From Tolypothrix sp. PCC 7712 (GTDB lineage: Bacteria; Cyanobacteriota; Cyanobacteriia; Cyanobacteriales; Nostocaceae), in contig NZ_CP063785.1 in NCBI RefSeq assembly GCF_025860405.1, positions 2,666,001 through 2,730,000 on the forward strand: 64,000 bases of DNA. Direction: 5' to 3'. Below, piece after piece: positions 1 through 11,265 of the stretch; the stretch's first letter is position 1, and every line of letters starts with the position of its first letter. The notes below the pieces were generated by a model. It worked only from the letters and a program-made list of their open reading frames with translations. It did not search any database and was not told the DNA's origin. A program made the position numbers and the translations under genes.

Positions 1-1485
1 TTATATCATCGCAGTGATTTTAAAAGAATCTTACAGCCTGGAACCCATACTTATTTAGGTTGGCATTGGCAAGTAAAAACCTATGACCTTAACCAACCAG
101 AAGCTAATATTAATAACTTGGAATTGTTACTAAGAAATCACAATGCACAATTACAAGAATATTTATTAGTAGTAAGAACTGCATTTAATCAAGTTGCTTT
201 AGTGCGTGTGGGGCAAACTTGGGTGAGTGTTCTACCCAATCAACTGCGGGCTTTTTGGCGTGGTTTTATTGAAGTTGAATCTCATATATTTAACTTAGAT
301 GAAAGTTTAGAATTACCTGCTGAATTTGTACAGCAAGTACGTCTAACTACGATAAATGGGCTGAAAAAGTTCATAATTTCTGAATATGAAATTGGGTTGC
401 TGTATGAGCAAAATAACTTTGTGCGCCCCTTAGAACCAGGAGATTATGCTTTTTGGACTGTGAATCGAGATGTTTCGGTTCGCTCTTTAAGTCGAATTGT
501 TCCGAATCCTGGCTTTCCTTTAGAAGATGTATTAATTGAAAAGCATCCAGAATTTGTAGCGGCTTACTGCGAGACTGTACAATTACAGAACCAGCAAGTA
601 GCAATTGTACGCTATCAAGGAAAAGTAATTGCCATTTTAGCACCATGCGATCGCAAACTTTTCTGGCAAGGTGTTGCAGTCGAAGTGATTGACATCAGCA
701 CCGATGCAAAGTTGCCATCTCGCTTAGTTGCAGAGTTAGTTGCGGGTTTACCAGAGGCTTTATCTTTGAGCCGCAATAGTTTGCATATTTGCGAAGTACC
801 AGCACAGCACGTAGGTTTATTGTACATTGATCAAGAATTTCAAACTCTACTCCAGCCTGGAAAACACGCATGGTGGGTATTTGGGCGTTCTTGGCAAACG
901 CAAGTCTTTGATTTGCGTCAGCAAACTCTCGAAGTCTCTGGCCAAGATATCCTTTCTAAGGATAAAGTACCTTTGCGTTTAAACTTAACGGCTGGTTATC
1001 GCATTCTCGACCCCCTGAGAGCCAAAAACGCTTTAGTAGATATTACTGGCTACTTATACAAAGAGCTACAGTTTGCTTTGCGTGGCGCAGTTGGGGAAAA
1101 AACTCTGGATGCGTTGCTAGAGGATAAAGGTGCAATTGATAGAAGCATCTCTGAATATATTCGCCAGAAAACCGCAGACTATGGAATTGAAGTAGATTCT
1201 GTAGGTGTGAAAGATATTATTCTTCCTGGTGAAATCAAGACGATTTTGAGCAAGGTAGTAGAAGCGGAAAAAGCTGCTCAAGCTAACGTAGTTCGTCGTC
1301 GTGAAGAAACTGCTGCTACTCGCAGTATGTTGAATACTGCCAAGGTGATGGAAGATAACCCCGTAGCGTTGCGGTTGAAGGAATTGGAAATACTAGAAAG
1401 AATTGCTGAGAAAATTGAAAAAATTCAAGTTAATGGCAGTTTGGATAGTATTTTAACCGAGTTAATTCGGATTAATCGTGAGTAG
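1..1485 (+). CDS. Slipin / SPFH (band 7) protein, 5' end outside window
   Basis: The reading frame is already open at base 1 (it reads LYHRSDFKRILQPG), so the true start lies upstream; the TTG at 118 is not needed as a start. Three copies of one short module are visible: LYHRSDFKRILQPG at about base 1, LLYEQNNFVRPLEPG at about 397 and LLYIDQEFQTLLQPG at about 817. The SPFH core follows (KDKVPLRLNLTAGYRI, then ALRGAVGEKTLDALLEDK), with a charged helix EAEKAAQANVVRRREETAATRS. SPFH proteins of this kind form membrane-associated oligomers and organise microdomains. No clear transmembrane helix is seen in the part present. The family assignment is firm; the job of this protein is not known. The next gene is on the opposite strand. 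Confidence 0.88.
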   Translation, partial: LYHRSDFKRILQPGTHTYLGWHWQVKTYDLNQPEANINNLELLLRNHNAQLQEYLLVVRTAFNQVALVRVGQTWVSVLPNQLRAFWRGFIEVESHIFNLDESLELPAEFVQQVRLTTINGLKKFIISEYEIGLLYEQNNFVRPLEPGDYAFWTVNRDVSVRSLSRIVPNPGFPLEDVLIEKHPEFVAAYCETVQLQNQQVAIVRYQGKVIAILAPCDRKLFWQGVAVEVIDISTDAKLPSRLVAELVAGLPEALSLSRNSLHICEVPAQHVGLLYIDQEFQTLLQPGKHAWWVFGRSWQTQVFDLRQQTLEVSGQDILSKDKVPLRLNLTAGYRILDPLRAKNALVDITGYLYKELQFALRGAVGEKTLDALLEDKGAIDRSISEYIRQKTADYGIEVDSVGVKDIILPGEIKTILSKVVEAEKAAQANVVRRREETAATRSMLNTAKVMEDNPVALRLKELEILERIAEKIEKIQVNGSLDSILTELIRINRE

Positions 1486-1608
1486 GGAGTAGGGAGTAGG
1501 GATTAGGTATTGGGGACTAGGGACTGGGGAAAGGGAAAAGGGTAAATTACAACCTGTTTTCTTTCCCCAGTTTTCGTTTCGTAATGCTGTATCGATTTTG
1601 AATTTTTA

Positions 1609-1777
1609 CAATACTTGTCGGTTAAGGGCAAAAGGGGAAGGGGAAAAGGGCAAGAAAAAACCTTTAACCTTTACCCTTTCTCCTGCGGAGACGCTACGCG
1701 TAGCTTGCTTCCCCGCAGGGGTACACCTTTTCCCCAAACCAAATTAAGAGTTGAAAATCCTTAACCGAGCAGTATTG
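1609..1777. mobile_element. MITE-like element, family D, copy 1 (interrupted)
   Basis: The ends are inverted repeats: CAATACTTGTCGGTTAAGG on the left and the complement of CAATACTGCTCGGTTAAGG on the right. The interior is a purine-rich arm (aaaaggggaaggggaaaa) facing a pyrimidine-rich arm. The same element occurs at 50759-50884. Copy 1 differs by a 44-base insert at 1681-1724. There is no coding capacity, so any movement would depend on a transposase elsewhere. Confidence 0.75.
1681..1724. repeat. 44-bp small repeat inserted in family D element
   Basis: The segment begins tcctgcggagacgctacgcg and ends ccgcaggggtac. It is absent from the otherwise colinear copy at 50759-50884, which marks it as an insertion. 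A related segment (cggagacgctacgcgtagc... to caggggtac) is at 60054-60092. Confidence 0.7.
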
Positions 1778-1851
1778 GCTTCCACCTCGACCATCAATCA
1801 CCAAATAAGCGAAATTACGCCGAGAAATTCTCGAAGACTTCTCACTCTCGA

Positions 1852-4173
<2,322 letters not shown>

Positions 4174-4311
4174 TTATGATTTGAAACAATCGGTTATATT
4201 CATAGACTAAGCAGGGCGATCGCATCTAAGATACAAGCTTGGGTTGAGGGGGGAGAGGAAGCAGCCTCCTCTGCATACACAGCAATGGAATATTTTTTGA
4301 GTTGGAAGTCT

Positions 4312-6918
4312 CTAAGCTGTGGCACTGCGTACCAGAATAACTGTGCAATTACTTCTACGAGAAATATTTTCAGGAATATTGCCATTAATCACTTGCTTAA
4401 GAAGACTTTCACGACTAGCGCCCAGGATAATTACATCACTGCGGTCTTGTTGAGCACAATCAATGACAGCCTCAGGAACCGAATTAGCACAGACTGGGGT
4501 AGCAGTCACTTTACCACTAACTCTCGGCTCAAGAAAGCGAAGATATCTGTTGAGCAATGTTGTATCTGGTTGAGATTCAGTAGGTTTGAAAACCTGATAT
4601 AACTTAATCGCAGGTGATGAACTCAGGGTAGTCAGCGCAGGTAATAGCTCAATTGCTTGGCTGGAGTTGGGGCCACCTGCCATTGGTAGCAACCAACGCT
4701 CAAAACTTTTATGGTCATTTAATTTCACTAACACAACATCACAAGCCGCCTGGCGAATCACAGTATCAACAACTCGGCTGAAAACTCTACCCGGAGTTGA
4801 AGTATTGCCTTTCCAACCCATGAGTACCAAATCAATATGTCGCTCTTTGACAGTCTCTAATATTGCCCCTGCAACATCATGGGCAACCCGAATCTGTGTA
4901 TGCACAGGAATGCGCCAATCTTCTCCTAACTGTACAGCCTGTTGCAACAGACGATGACTTTTGACAGTTGGCACTGGTGTTTCCGAAGGAGTGCGATCGC
5001 GTGGCACGATAATTACTTGCAGACATTCGATTTCGTAATGCTTCTCTTTAGCGATCGCTGCTGCCATTTCTAGTAAGGTTTCGGCTGTCTGTGGATGGGA
5101 CAATGGCACTAACAACCTGCCTTTTCTCATAGCCGGAGCGCGAGTTTGGTAAATTACATAGGAAGGTTCTAATGTCTTGGTCGGCTCAATTTTCTCTACA
5201 TTACCATTGAGTCGCTCGGCTTCAACGCGGATAATATCAGTCCGTGTAATAATTCCTACAAGTTTGCGCCCTTCGGTAACAGGCAAACAGCTCAAGTTAT
5301 AACGGTTGAGTAGATGTAAAACATAAGCCAGGGTAGCTGTGGGGCTGACTGTAACTGGCTCTGGTGTCATAATCCCATTGATAAGTGTATCACGAGCTAA
5401 CTGCTGGGAGCCAGTATTTACCACATCTTTTTGAGTGACAATACCTACAAGTTTACCATTCTCAACTACTGGGAAATTGCGATGGTGAGAATGGGAAAAT
5501 GCTTGTACTGCTTCATCAATACTCATTTTGCTAGAGAGAGTTTCCACACGGCGCTGCATGACATCTGCGGCAGTTAACTGTGCTAAAAGTCCCTCCACAA
5601 TTGGTTCTTTTTTAATGTGAATGCCTTTCCATTCTAGTAGCAAATCGTAAAGCGACCTATAGTCTATTTTTTCTGCAACTAAATACGCAACTACAGACAC
5701 AATCATTAACGGTAGCACCAAATTAAAATCTGTAGTCATCTCAAAGACAATGACAACTGCTGTAATTGGCACCTTAGAGACAGCACTAAAAAATGCCGCC
5801 ATGCCTACGTGGGCGTAAGTTGTGGCTGCACTCATGCCCAGCAAACTCTCTTGCGTAGCGCCTACTAAGTAGCCAAGGGCAGCTCCTAAGACTAAGGTGG
5901 GAACTAGCAAACCTCCTGGCGCTCCAGAGCCGTAAGTTAAAATAATTAAGCTAAATTGAACAACAAAAGCGATCGCAGCTAATACTGAATCACCATTACC
6001 TGTAAGCAACAGATCTCGCAACCCAGCATGATTGCGAAAGGCTACAGGTAAAATAGCGATCGCAATCCCAGTAATTAACCCAACAATTCCAATTCGCCAG
6101 GGTAAACTCAAGCGTAGCAGGCGGCGGTTAACTGCCAAACTAGCAATCACACTCTTATTAAAGAGAATTCCTAGTAACCCAGCCAGAACTCCCAAAATCA
6201 AGTAGAAAGGAATTTCCTGAGCAAAGAATGTTGTATGTGTCACAGCTAAATTAATGTTCAGATCTAACCTGTGACTGCCATAAAGCCGAGAGATAACAGA
6301 AGCAATAAAAGAAGCCAAAATTGCAGTGCCAAGGGTAATACCTGAGACATCTTGGAGTAGTTCTTCCACCACAAATAACACACCTGCAATCGGCGCATTA
6401 AAAGCTGCGGCTAACCCTGCGCCAGCTCCAGCAGCGATCAGTTGACGACGATGTTCTGGGGAAGTCGGCACCCAATTACTCAGTTGATTGGCTAAAGCCG
6501 CCCCAATTTGTACAGTCGGCCCTTCCCGTCCTAAAGGCATTCCTGAACCTAGTACTAAGGTGGCACTGATCAATTTGACTAGAGCAATCCGCAAATTCAA
6601 CGGCATGGGTACACGAGCTAGTACCGCCTTCACTTCCGACATCCCACTACCAGATGCTTCCGGTGCAAAGCGTTCTACTAGCCAACCAGCTAAGACTCCT
6701 CCTACTAAGCCAATAGCAGGTAGCACCAAATAGGCAGGCCAAAGGTAGGAAATATGAACTCGCCATGCCCCTGCCCAGTCTACTGCTTGCCCTAAGACAA
6801 CTGCTGCCAGTCCAGAAACCAAACCAATTACGCAAGCTTCAAAGAAAGCCAAGCGTCTTGGTTGCAGCATCTGGCGGTAAAGCCTCAACCACAGAATTTT
6901 TCCCCTCACAAACATCAT
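4312..6918 (-). CDS. ClC-type chloride channel/antiporter with CBS pair and two UspA-like domains
   Basis: Residues to about 450 form a ClC membrane core. It has GSGMSEV, the gating-glutamate motif GREGPTVQIG and the selectivity-filter segment GSGAPGGLLVPT. A CBS pair follows (TAADVMQRRVETLSS and INGIMTPEPVTVSPT), then two consecutive UspA-like domains: GRLLVPLSHPQTAETLL to CDVVLVKL, and RWLLPMAGGPNSSQAIELL to CTVILVRSATA. Likely a chloride or Cl-/H+ transporter whose cytoplasmic part senses nucleotides or stress; the substrate and direction cannot be fixed from sequence. I took the ATG at 6918; a TTG lies three codons upstream. Confidence 0.93.
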   Translation of the reverse strand: MMFVRGKILWLRLYRQMLQPRRLAFFEACVIGLVSGLAAVVLGQAVDWAGAWRVHISYLWPAYLVLPAIGLVGGVLAGWLVERFAPEASGSGMSEVKAVLARVPMPLNLRIALVKLISATLVLGSGMPLGREGPTVQIGAALANQLSNWVPTSPEHRRQLIAAGAGAGLAAAFNAPIAGVLFVVEELLQDVSGITLGTAILASFIASVISRLYGSHRLDLNINLAVTHTTFFAQEIPFYLILGVLAGLLGILFNKSVIASLAVNRRLLRLSLPWRIGIVGLITGIAIAILPVAFRNHAGLRDLLLTGNGDSVLAAIAFVVQFSLIILTYGSGAPGGLLVPTLVLGAALGYLVGATQESLLGMSAATTYAHVGMAAFFSAVSKVPITAVVIVFEMTTDFNLVLPLMIVSVVAYLVAEKIDYRSLYDLLLEWKGIHIKKEPIVEGLLAQLTAADVMQRRVETLSSKMSIDEAVQAFSHSHHRNFPVVENGKLVGIVTQKDVVNTGSQQLARDTLINGIMTPEPVTVSPTATLAYVLHLLNRYNLSCLPVTEGRKLVGIITRTDIIRVEAERLNGNVEKIEPTKTLEPSYVIYQTRAPAMRKGRLLVPLSHPQTAETLLEMAAAIAKEKHYEIECLQVIIVPRDRTPSETPVPTVKSHRLLQQAVQLGEDWRIPVHTQIRVAHDVAGAILETVKERHIDLVLMGWKGNTSTPGRVFSRVVDTVIRQAACDVVLVKLNDHKSFERWLLPMAGGPNSSQAIELLPALTTLSSSPAIKLYQVFKPTESQPDTTLLNRYLRFLEPRVSGKVTATPVCANSVPEAVIDCAQQDRSDVIILGASRESLLKQVINGNIPENISRRSNCTVILVRSATA

Positions 6919-7234
6919 TTTTAGCAATCACTTTTCAAGAGTGATGGTGTTTTAGTTGTCAAAATGTTTTTTCTTCTATCAATAGCGTTTCATTAAAAAA
7001 TGAAAATTAAATGAAATTTCTATATATCAAAAGAAAGATAGATATAAGTAATACCAATTTTAAAAAAGAATGCGACAGATTGTAGGGGCAAGGCACTGCT
7101 TTGCCCTCTAGAATATGATTGATGTGTCGCAAAAATTATTTGATTTGGTATCAGTTGGTAATTGCACCAAACTATATACTCTACGTAAACACGCTTGAAA
7201 TTCTTACCAATTACTAATAAAAAATTACAACTAG
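6919..7234. other. Intergenic region with family E repeat
   Basis: No gene is seen. It is AT-rich apart from the repeat at 7051-7151. It should hold the promoter of the ClC gene (6918, leftward) and the 3' end of the histidine kinase transcript. Confidence 0.5.
7051..7151. repeat. Family E inverted-repeat element, copy 1
   Basis: Starts ATACCAATTTTAAAAAAG and ends with the complement of ATACCAAATCAAATAAT. The centre is palindromic (taggggcaaggcactgcttt gccctcta). The same layout is seen, interrupted, at 50341-50643, and its right end also near 39805-39838. It has no coding capacity. Confidence 0.7.
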
Positions 7235-8563
7235 TTATAAAGGCAGACGGACTGTAAATGTACTACCAAGTCCAGGTTGGCTTTGAAGATGAATAGTGCC
7301 TTTGTGTGCAAGCGCGATCGCCAATGCTATAGCTAAACCTAATCCCGAACCACCAGAGGTGCGAGAGCGATTGCGATCAACTCGATAGAAGCGATCAAAA
7401 ATTCGCCCTTGATGTTCAACAGCAATGCCAATTCCTGTGTCTTGAACTTTGATAATCGCGTAATGCTCGCTATCTTCTAAAAAAACTGTAACTTTTCCCC
7501 CACTAGGTGTCGCTTGAATGGCATTCATAATTAAGTTAGAAATTAAACGATAAAGCTGTTCTTCATTTCCCATGACATAGATTTTTTTGGCAACTAGCAT
7601 CTGCTGAGAAAGATTAACTTGAGCCTCTACAGCTAAAAATGCTAATTCCTCTATTAAGTCGCTAATTAAATCATTTAAACAGCAGGATTTATATTCTCCT
7701 ATAAGTTGTTTCTGGTCTATCCTGGTCAACAGTAATAAATCTCCGACCAATTGCGACAGGCGACGATTTTGACGTTTGAGAACATCTAAAATGCTACTAT
7801 TTGATTTGGGTTCTTGCTGTAACTTAATCGCAGCTTCAATAGTAGAATACATTGCAGCTAAGGGTGTACGAAACTCATGGGCAGCATCAGCAGTAAATTG
7901 TTGCATTTGTTGATAGGAATGATATACAGGTTGCATGGCTCTCCCTGCTAACCACCAACTTGATAAACCAACAAAAATCATGGAAATTGGCAACCCTAGA
8001 ATTAAAGTTAATCTTAAATAATGAAGATGTTGGTCTAAGTCTGTAAGGCTGCGTGCTACCTGAAGATAACCAGAAAGCTGGTTTTGAGTATATAAAGGTA
8101 AAGTGATTTGACGGTATCTAGTACCAGAAGAATTTGTGAGAATTTGCCATTGTTTTGTCGGTGAAGTCATTGGTAAATCATTAAATGACATCCCTGCAAT
8201 GGCAAACAGCTTTTCCGAACGATCCAATAAGCGTATATAGTAATTAACTTGATTAGCTGCTTCTACTATTGGTTGTTTAATAATAGTTGTTTTCGGCAAA
8301 CAGTTGATTGGAGTTATACATAATTTTACTGAAAGTTCTTGAGCAAGTTGCTCTAAATGTCCAGGTTGCTGCCAAGCTGGTTCAATACTTTGATGTAATG
8401 CCTTTGCTACTGATTGCAATCCCTGATCTATGGTTTCATAGTAGGTATGGGCAACTACACTATAAACCCCTAGTCCAGATAGCCCTAAAATACCACCCAT
8501 CACGAGTGTGTACCAAGCTGCTAAACGTAAACGAGTCTGGTAAAAAATGGGATTGCGTTGCAT
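7235..8563 (-). CDS. Sensor histidine kinase (RppB/NrsS-like)
   Basis: Two-component sensor kinase of 442 residues. An N-terminal transmembrane helix (about 12-35) and a second one (about 180-205) enclose a periplasmic segment with two cysteines (KLCITPINCLP). The kinase part has the H box AADAAHEFRTPLAA, N box NLIMNAIQATPSGG, and G boxes DTGIGIAVEHQGRIF and GGSGLGLAIALA. The ATG at 8563 is preferred to the TTG at 8575; it starts 4 bases after the stop of the response regulator, so the two are co-transcribed with the regulator first. In Synechocystis the related RppB/NrsS kinase is linked to redox and nickel sensing; the signal here is unknown. Confidence 0.92.
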   Translation of the reverse strand: MQRNPIFYQTRLRLAAWYTLVMGGILGLSGLGVYSVVAHTYYETIDQGLQSVAKALHQSIEPAWQQPGHLEQLAQELSVKLCITPINCLPKTTIIKQPIVEAANQVNYYIRLLDRSEKLFAIAGMSFNDLPMTSPTKQWQILTNSSGTRYRQITLPLYTQNQLSGYLQVARSLTDLDQHLHYLRLTLILGLPISMIFVGLSSWWLAGRAMQPVYHSYQQMQQFTADAAHEFRTPLAAMYSTIEAAIKLQQEPKSNSSILDVLKRQNRRLSQLVGDLLLLTRIDQKQLIGEYKSCCLNDLISDLIEELAFLAVEAQVNLSQQMLVAKKIYVMGNEEQLYRLISNLIMNAIQATPSGGKVTVFLEDSEHYAIIKVQDTGIGIAVEHQGRIFDRFYRVDRNRSRTSGGSGLGLAIALAIALAHKGTIHLQSQPGLGSTFTVRLPL

Positions 8564-8567
8564 ATTT

Positions 8568-9308
8568 TTACTCAAAGTGCAGTTTTTTTTCGGTATGAAT
8601 GTTGAGGCGATAGCCTACACCATAGATAGTTTCTATTAAAGATTCGCTATCTTCTTCTCCTAATTTGCGTCTTAATAAACGAATTTGTGCAGCTACTACA
8701 TTGCTACATGGTTCTGCACCAATTTCCCACAGTTGATTAATAATTTGGTCGCGACTGATAATTTGGTGAGGATGGCGCATGAAATATTCTAATAATTGGA
8801 ATTCTTTGGCAGTTAAAGATAATAATTGCTTCTCCCCATTTGGATAATGTCGAGTCAGTTCATGAGTACTGTAATTAAGAGTTAGACAACCTACTTGTAA
8901 GCGTCGGGGTTGAATTTGGGGTGTAAATGTTGTGCCTACATAAGAAGCACGGCGTTGTAATGCTCTTAATCTTGCTAGCAGTTCTGCCATATCAAATGGT
9001 TTCACCAAATAGTCATCAGCACCGCTATCTAGACCAATAATTTTTTCTTCCATACGGTCTTTTGCCGTTAACATCAAAACAGGCAGAATTAATTGGCGCT
9101 TCCGCAACCATTTACACAACTCTACCCCAGAAACTCCAGGTAGCATCCAATCAAAAATCCCTAGCGTATACTCAGTCCAGCCGGTTTCCAGATATTGCCA
9201 CGCCTGAGTCCCATCCAGAAACCAATCAACTACATAGGCCTCATGAGATAGGACTTCTTTGATTGCTGCGCCTAAATCTGCTTCATCCTCAACTAATATC
9301 AGCCGCAT
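8568..9308 (-). CDS. OmpR-family response regulator (RppA/NrsR-like)
   Basis: Receiver domain (LILVEDEADLG; phospho-acceptor Asp in GIFDWMLPG; Lys in DYLVKPFDMAELLARL) followed by an OmpR/PhoB winged-helix domain (LTAKEFQLLEYFMRHP, SNVVAAQIRLLRRKLG, IETIYGVGYRL). 246 residues. I recall strong resemblance to Synechocystis RppA/NrsR, for instance in the WTEYT and SNVVAAQ-RLLRRKL stretches; this is from memory, not a search. The ATG at 9308 is taken over the TTG at 9314. It is the first gene of a two-gene unit with the kinase. Its targets are not visible here. Confidence 0.93.
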   Translation of the reverse strand: MRLILVEDEADLGAAIKEVLSHEAYVVDWFLDGTQAWQYLETGWTEYTLGIFDWMLPGVSGVELCKWLRKRQLILPVLMLTAKDRMEEKIIGLDSGADDYLVKPFDMAELLARLRALQRRASYVGTTFTPQIQPRRLQVGCLTLNYSTHELTRHYPNGEKQLLSLTAKEFQLLEYFMRHPHQIISRDQIINQLWEIGAEPCSNVVAAQIRLLRRKLGEEDSESLIETIYGVGYRLNIHTEKKLHFE

Positions 9309-9514
9309 ACTCAACTCATTGCTAAAAGCCTTCTTTAATTACGCTGGCATAGAAAAGTGAAATCACTATGAAATTTTGATTCTACTTTAGATAGAAACTA
9401 AAATAATTTGATATATCACAAGCTTGTGGTAAAAAATATTTGAATTGGTATTAATCTTTGTTGTTTCCCATTCTACAGTTATATGCACCCTCATTTAGAA
9501 TCGGTATTAGGAAA

Positions 9515-9720
9515 TTAGTCTCCTGCTAGGGGCAATTCTGTTTGTGGTTCCTTACGTGTAAACTCATCAATGAGCGTCACAATCACGGCTGCTGCTGGAA
9601 CTGCAAGCAATACCCCAATTAAACCAAATAGCTTACCCATAACCAGAAACGTCACAATTACCATTACAGGATGTATATTAACTTGCTGTCCCATGACTAA
9701 TGGTTGCACAATATGAGCGT
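9515..9720 (-). pseudogene. C-terminal remnant of an AI-2E family transporter
   Basis: The frame reads AHIVQPLVMGQQVNIHPV, then IVTFLVMGKLFGLIGVLLAV and an acidic tail. This is the last part of the AI-2E (PerM/TqsA-like) membrane permeases, whose usual length is about 350 residues. Homology runs right up to base 9720, where a MITE begins at 9721. I could not find the missing N-terminal part on the other side of the MITE (9919-10500), so the gene appears truncated and not merely interrupted. Only about 68 codons remain. Confidence 0.8.
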
Positions 9721-9918
9721 CTATAGGAATCCGATTTGATTATTGAAAAAATCTAGGTATGTGTAGGGTGCGTTATCACCAAGTGTAACGCACCGTATTC
9801 TGGGCTTTGGTGCGTTGCGCTGTGCGACAACACAACGCCAGTTGCTATAACGGAGGGAACCTCCGCAACGCACTGGCTCCCCTACGTGTATTTCAGAAAT
9901 CAAATATGAGTCCTATAG
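9721..9918. mobile_element. MITE-like element, family G, copy 1
   Basis: The ends are imperfect inverted repeats: CTATAGGAATCCGATTTGAT and the complement of CTATAGGACTCATATTTGAT. Inside are hairpin-forming segments (gtgcgttatcac, acgcacc, gcgttgcgctgtgcgacaac). A second full copy is at 46189-46343 and a truncated one at 45310-45396. The CTATAGG end and a possible TA target are reminiscent of IS630/Tc1-type MITEs, but the target duplication is not certain. It abuts the AI-2E remnant. Confidence 0.8.
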
Positions 9919-10520
9919 GATTCCTATATGTGTATTGACATGAATAATCATCCTTCTAAAGTCAGTTGTTTGACTTGGGATATTGAATTTGCTTGAATTA
10001 GCCAATTATGATTTTAATTTATGGTATGTATTCGCTCAATATTTGGATTTTTTCTGAAAAATAAATTATCATAAATGATTAGTATCTAAATAAATAAATC
10101 TGATTTTCTCCTACTAATAGATGCTACTTTTGATAGTAGCTAAATAAAGCTATCGTGCAGAATCAGTCTCAAAATCTGTTACTAATGATTGCAGAAACTT
10201 AATATTTTCAACCTTCTCCAAGTTGGGAACAGGAGTTTTCCCAAGAGAGCAGGAAATCGGGAACAGTCGCAGATTAGACGAATACAACCCGATGCTCAAC
10301 AATTAAAAATTTCAAAGTAGATGGTATTTAGATAGATTTTCTTACTTCAGATGGTGGAAGTAGTCTTGAAAGAAATCATATTCTATACATAGCAAGAAGA
10401 ACACGCTTAATGTATTGCTCACAGAAAAATAGTAATTTTTGTCTGATTACAAAAACAGGCAGAGTAAATGATTGAATGTTCAGCGTGTTTAACGAAATAT
10501 GTTGTTAAGGGAGAAAAATT
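9919..10520. other. Gene-free stretch upstream of glsB-like gene
   Basis: AT-rich, with no open frame of convincing length or codon use on either strand. The last part should carry the promoter of the small membrane protein gene at 10521. No known RNA or repeat family was recognised. Confidence 0.5.
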
Positions 10521-10790
10521 ATGAATATTCTAGCTTGGATCGTTTTAGGATTGATTGCAGGTGCGATCGCCAAAATGATTTATCCCGGACATCAAGGGGG
10601 TAACATTTTAGGCACAATCCTCCTAGGAATCATTGGTGCGCTCATTGGTGGGAGTATATACACTTTGTTAACCACAGGAACGTTAGCCTTAACCTCAGCA
10701 GGATTGAGTATTGGCGGTATTATCGTCTCCATCATTGGTGCCATTATTGGTTTATGGCTTTACTACACTTTTACCCGCAGAGCTTACTAA
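10521..10790 (+). CDS. GlsB/YeaQ/YmgE-type small membrane protein (transglycosylase-associated family)
   Basis: 89 residues, strongly hydrophobic: MNILAWIVLGLIAGAIAK, the conserved YPGHQGGNILGTILLGIIGA, then a further helix and a basic tail FTRRAY. Family members are general stress-induced inner-membrane proteins of unknown mechanism. A GGGAGA ribosome binding site sits 8 bases before the ATG. A close paralogue is at 45528-45800 on the other strand. Confidence 0.92.
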   Translation: MNILAWIVLGLIAGAIAKMIYPGHQGGNILGTILLGIIGALIGGSIYTLLTTGTLALTSAGLSIGGIIVSIIGAIIGLWLYYTFTRRAY

Positions 10791-11041
10791 ATCGATAGCC
10801 TCTGTTGAGAAGTTGTCATAGATGGGCAATAAGGCAGAGAACGATTCACAAATGATTAATAAAGTAAACCTTGCGATCAACATACATTTGTGTAGGGGTT
10901 TAGCATTGCTCATAGGTGTCAACTTAAGCTAAAAGCGATATAGGGCGGGCGTTGTACAAATACCTCGCGCCCTCATCCCCTAACCCCTTCTCCCGCAGGA
11001 GAAGGGGAACTAAATCTCTTGCTCCCTTCTCCCTGTGGGAG

Positions 11042-11265
11042 CTACGGTGTACACAGAAGTCTTGAAATCCTACCTGGAAGGGAGTTTTAAACTCAGATAA
11101 AAATCGCTCACAACCTGTCATTGCGAGCGAAGCGAAGCAATCGCAGGGTGCTGGGATTGCTTCGTCGTTCCTCCTCTCTACGAGACGCTACGCGAACGCA
11201 ATGACAATTTAAGGGGGTTGAAATCCCTGAAACGTATGCGGAGAGTACTTGTGTGTACACCTTAG
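11042..11265. mobile_element. Family B element nested in family A
   Basis: 224-bp element with 14-bp ends CTACGGTGTACACA and the complement of CTAAGGTGTACACA. It is flanked by an 11-bp direct repeat, ccctgtgggag, at 11031-11041 and 11266-11276. Removing the element and one repeat copy restores the colinear sequence of family A copy 2. This is good evidence for a discrete insertion with target duplication. Confidence 0.8.
11116..11206. repeat. Family C palindromic repeat nested in family B
   Basis: Begins TGTCATTGCG and ends CGCAATGACA. Inside are the motifs gcgaagcgaagcaatcgca and gagacgctacgcgaacgc. A second copy is at 46839-46965. No coding capacity. Confidence 0.72.

Larger units (their letters stand above)
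1486..1851. other. Intergenic repeat region between slipin and katG
   Basis: No gene is seen. The first 60 bases are degenerate tandem heptamers (agggagt, ggggact). A small inverted-repeat element fills 1609-1777. The two flanking genes converge here, but no convincing terminator hairpin stands out apart from the repeats. Confidence 0.6.

Noticed and set aside
4285..4602. Plus-strand frame of 105 codons over the 3' end of the ClC gene
   Set aside because: It overlaps a well-supported gene in antisense and gives an unconvincing protein.
9721..9903. 60-codon frame inside the family G MITE
   Set aside because: It is only the element's inverted repeats read through; the copy at 46189 does not keep the frame.
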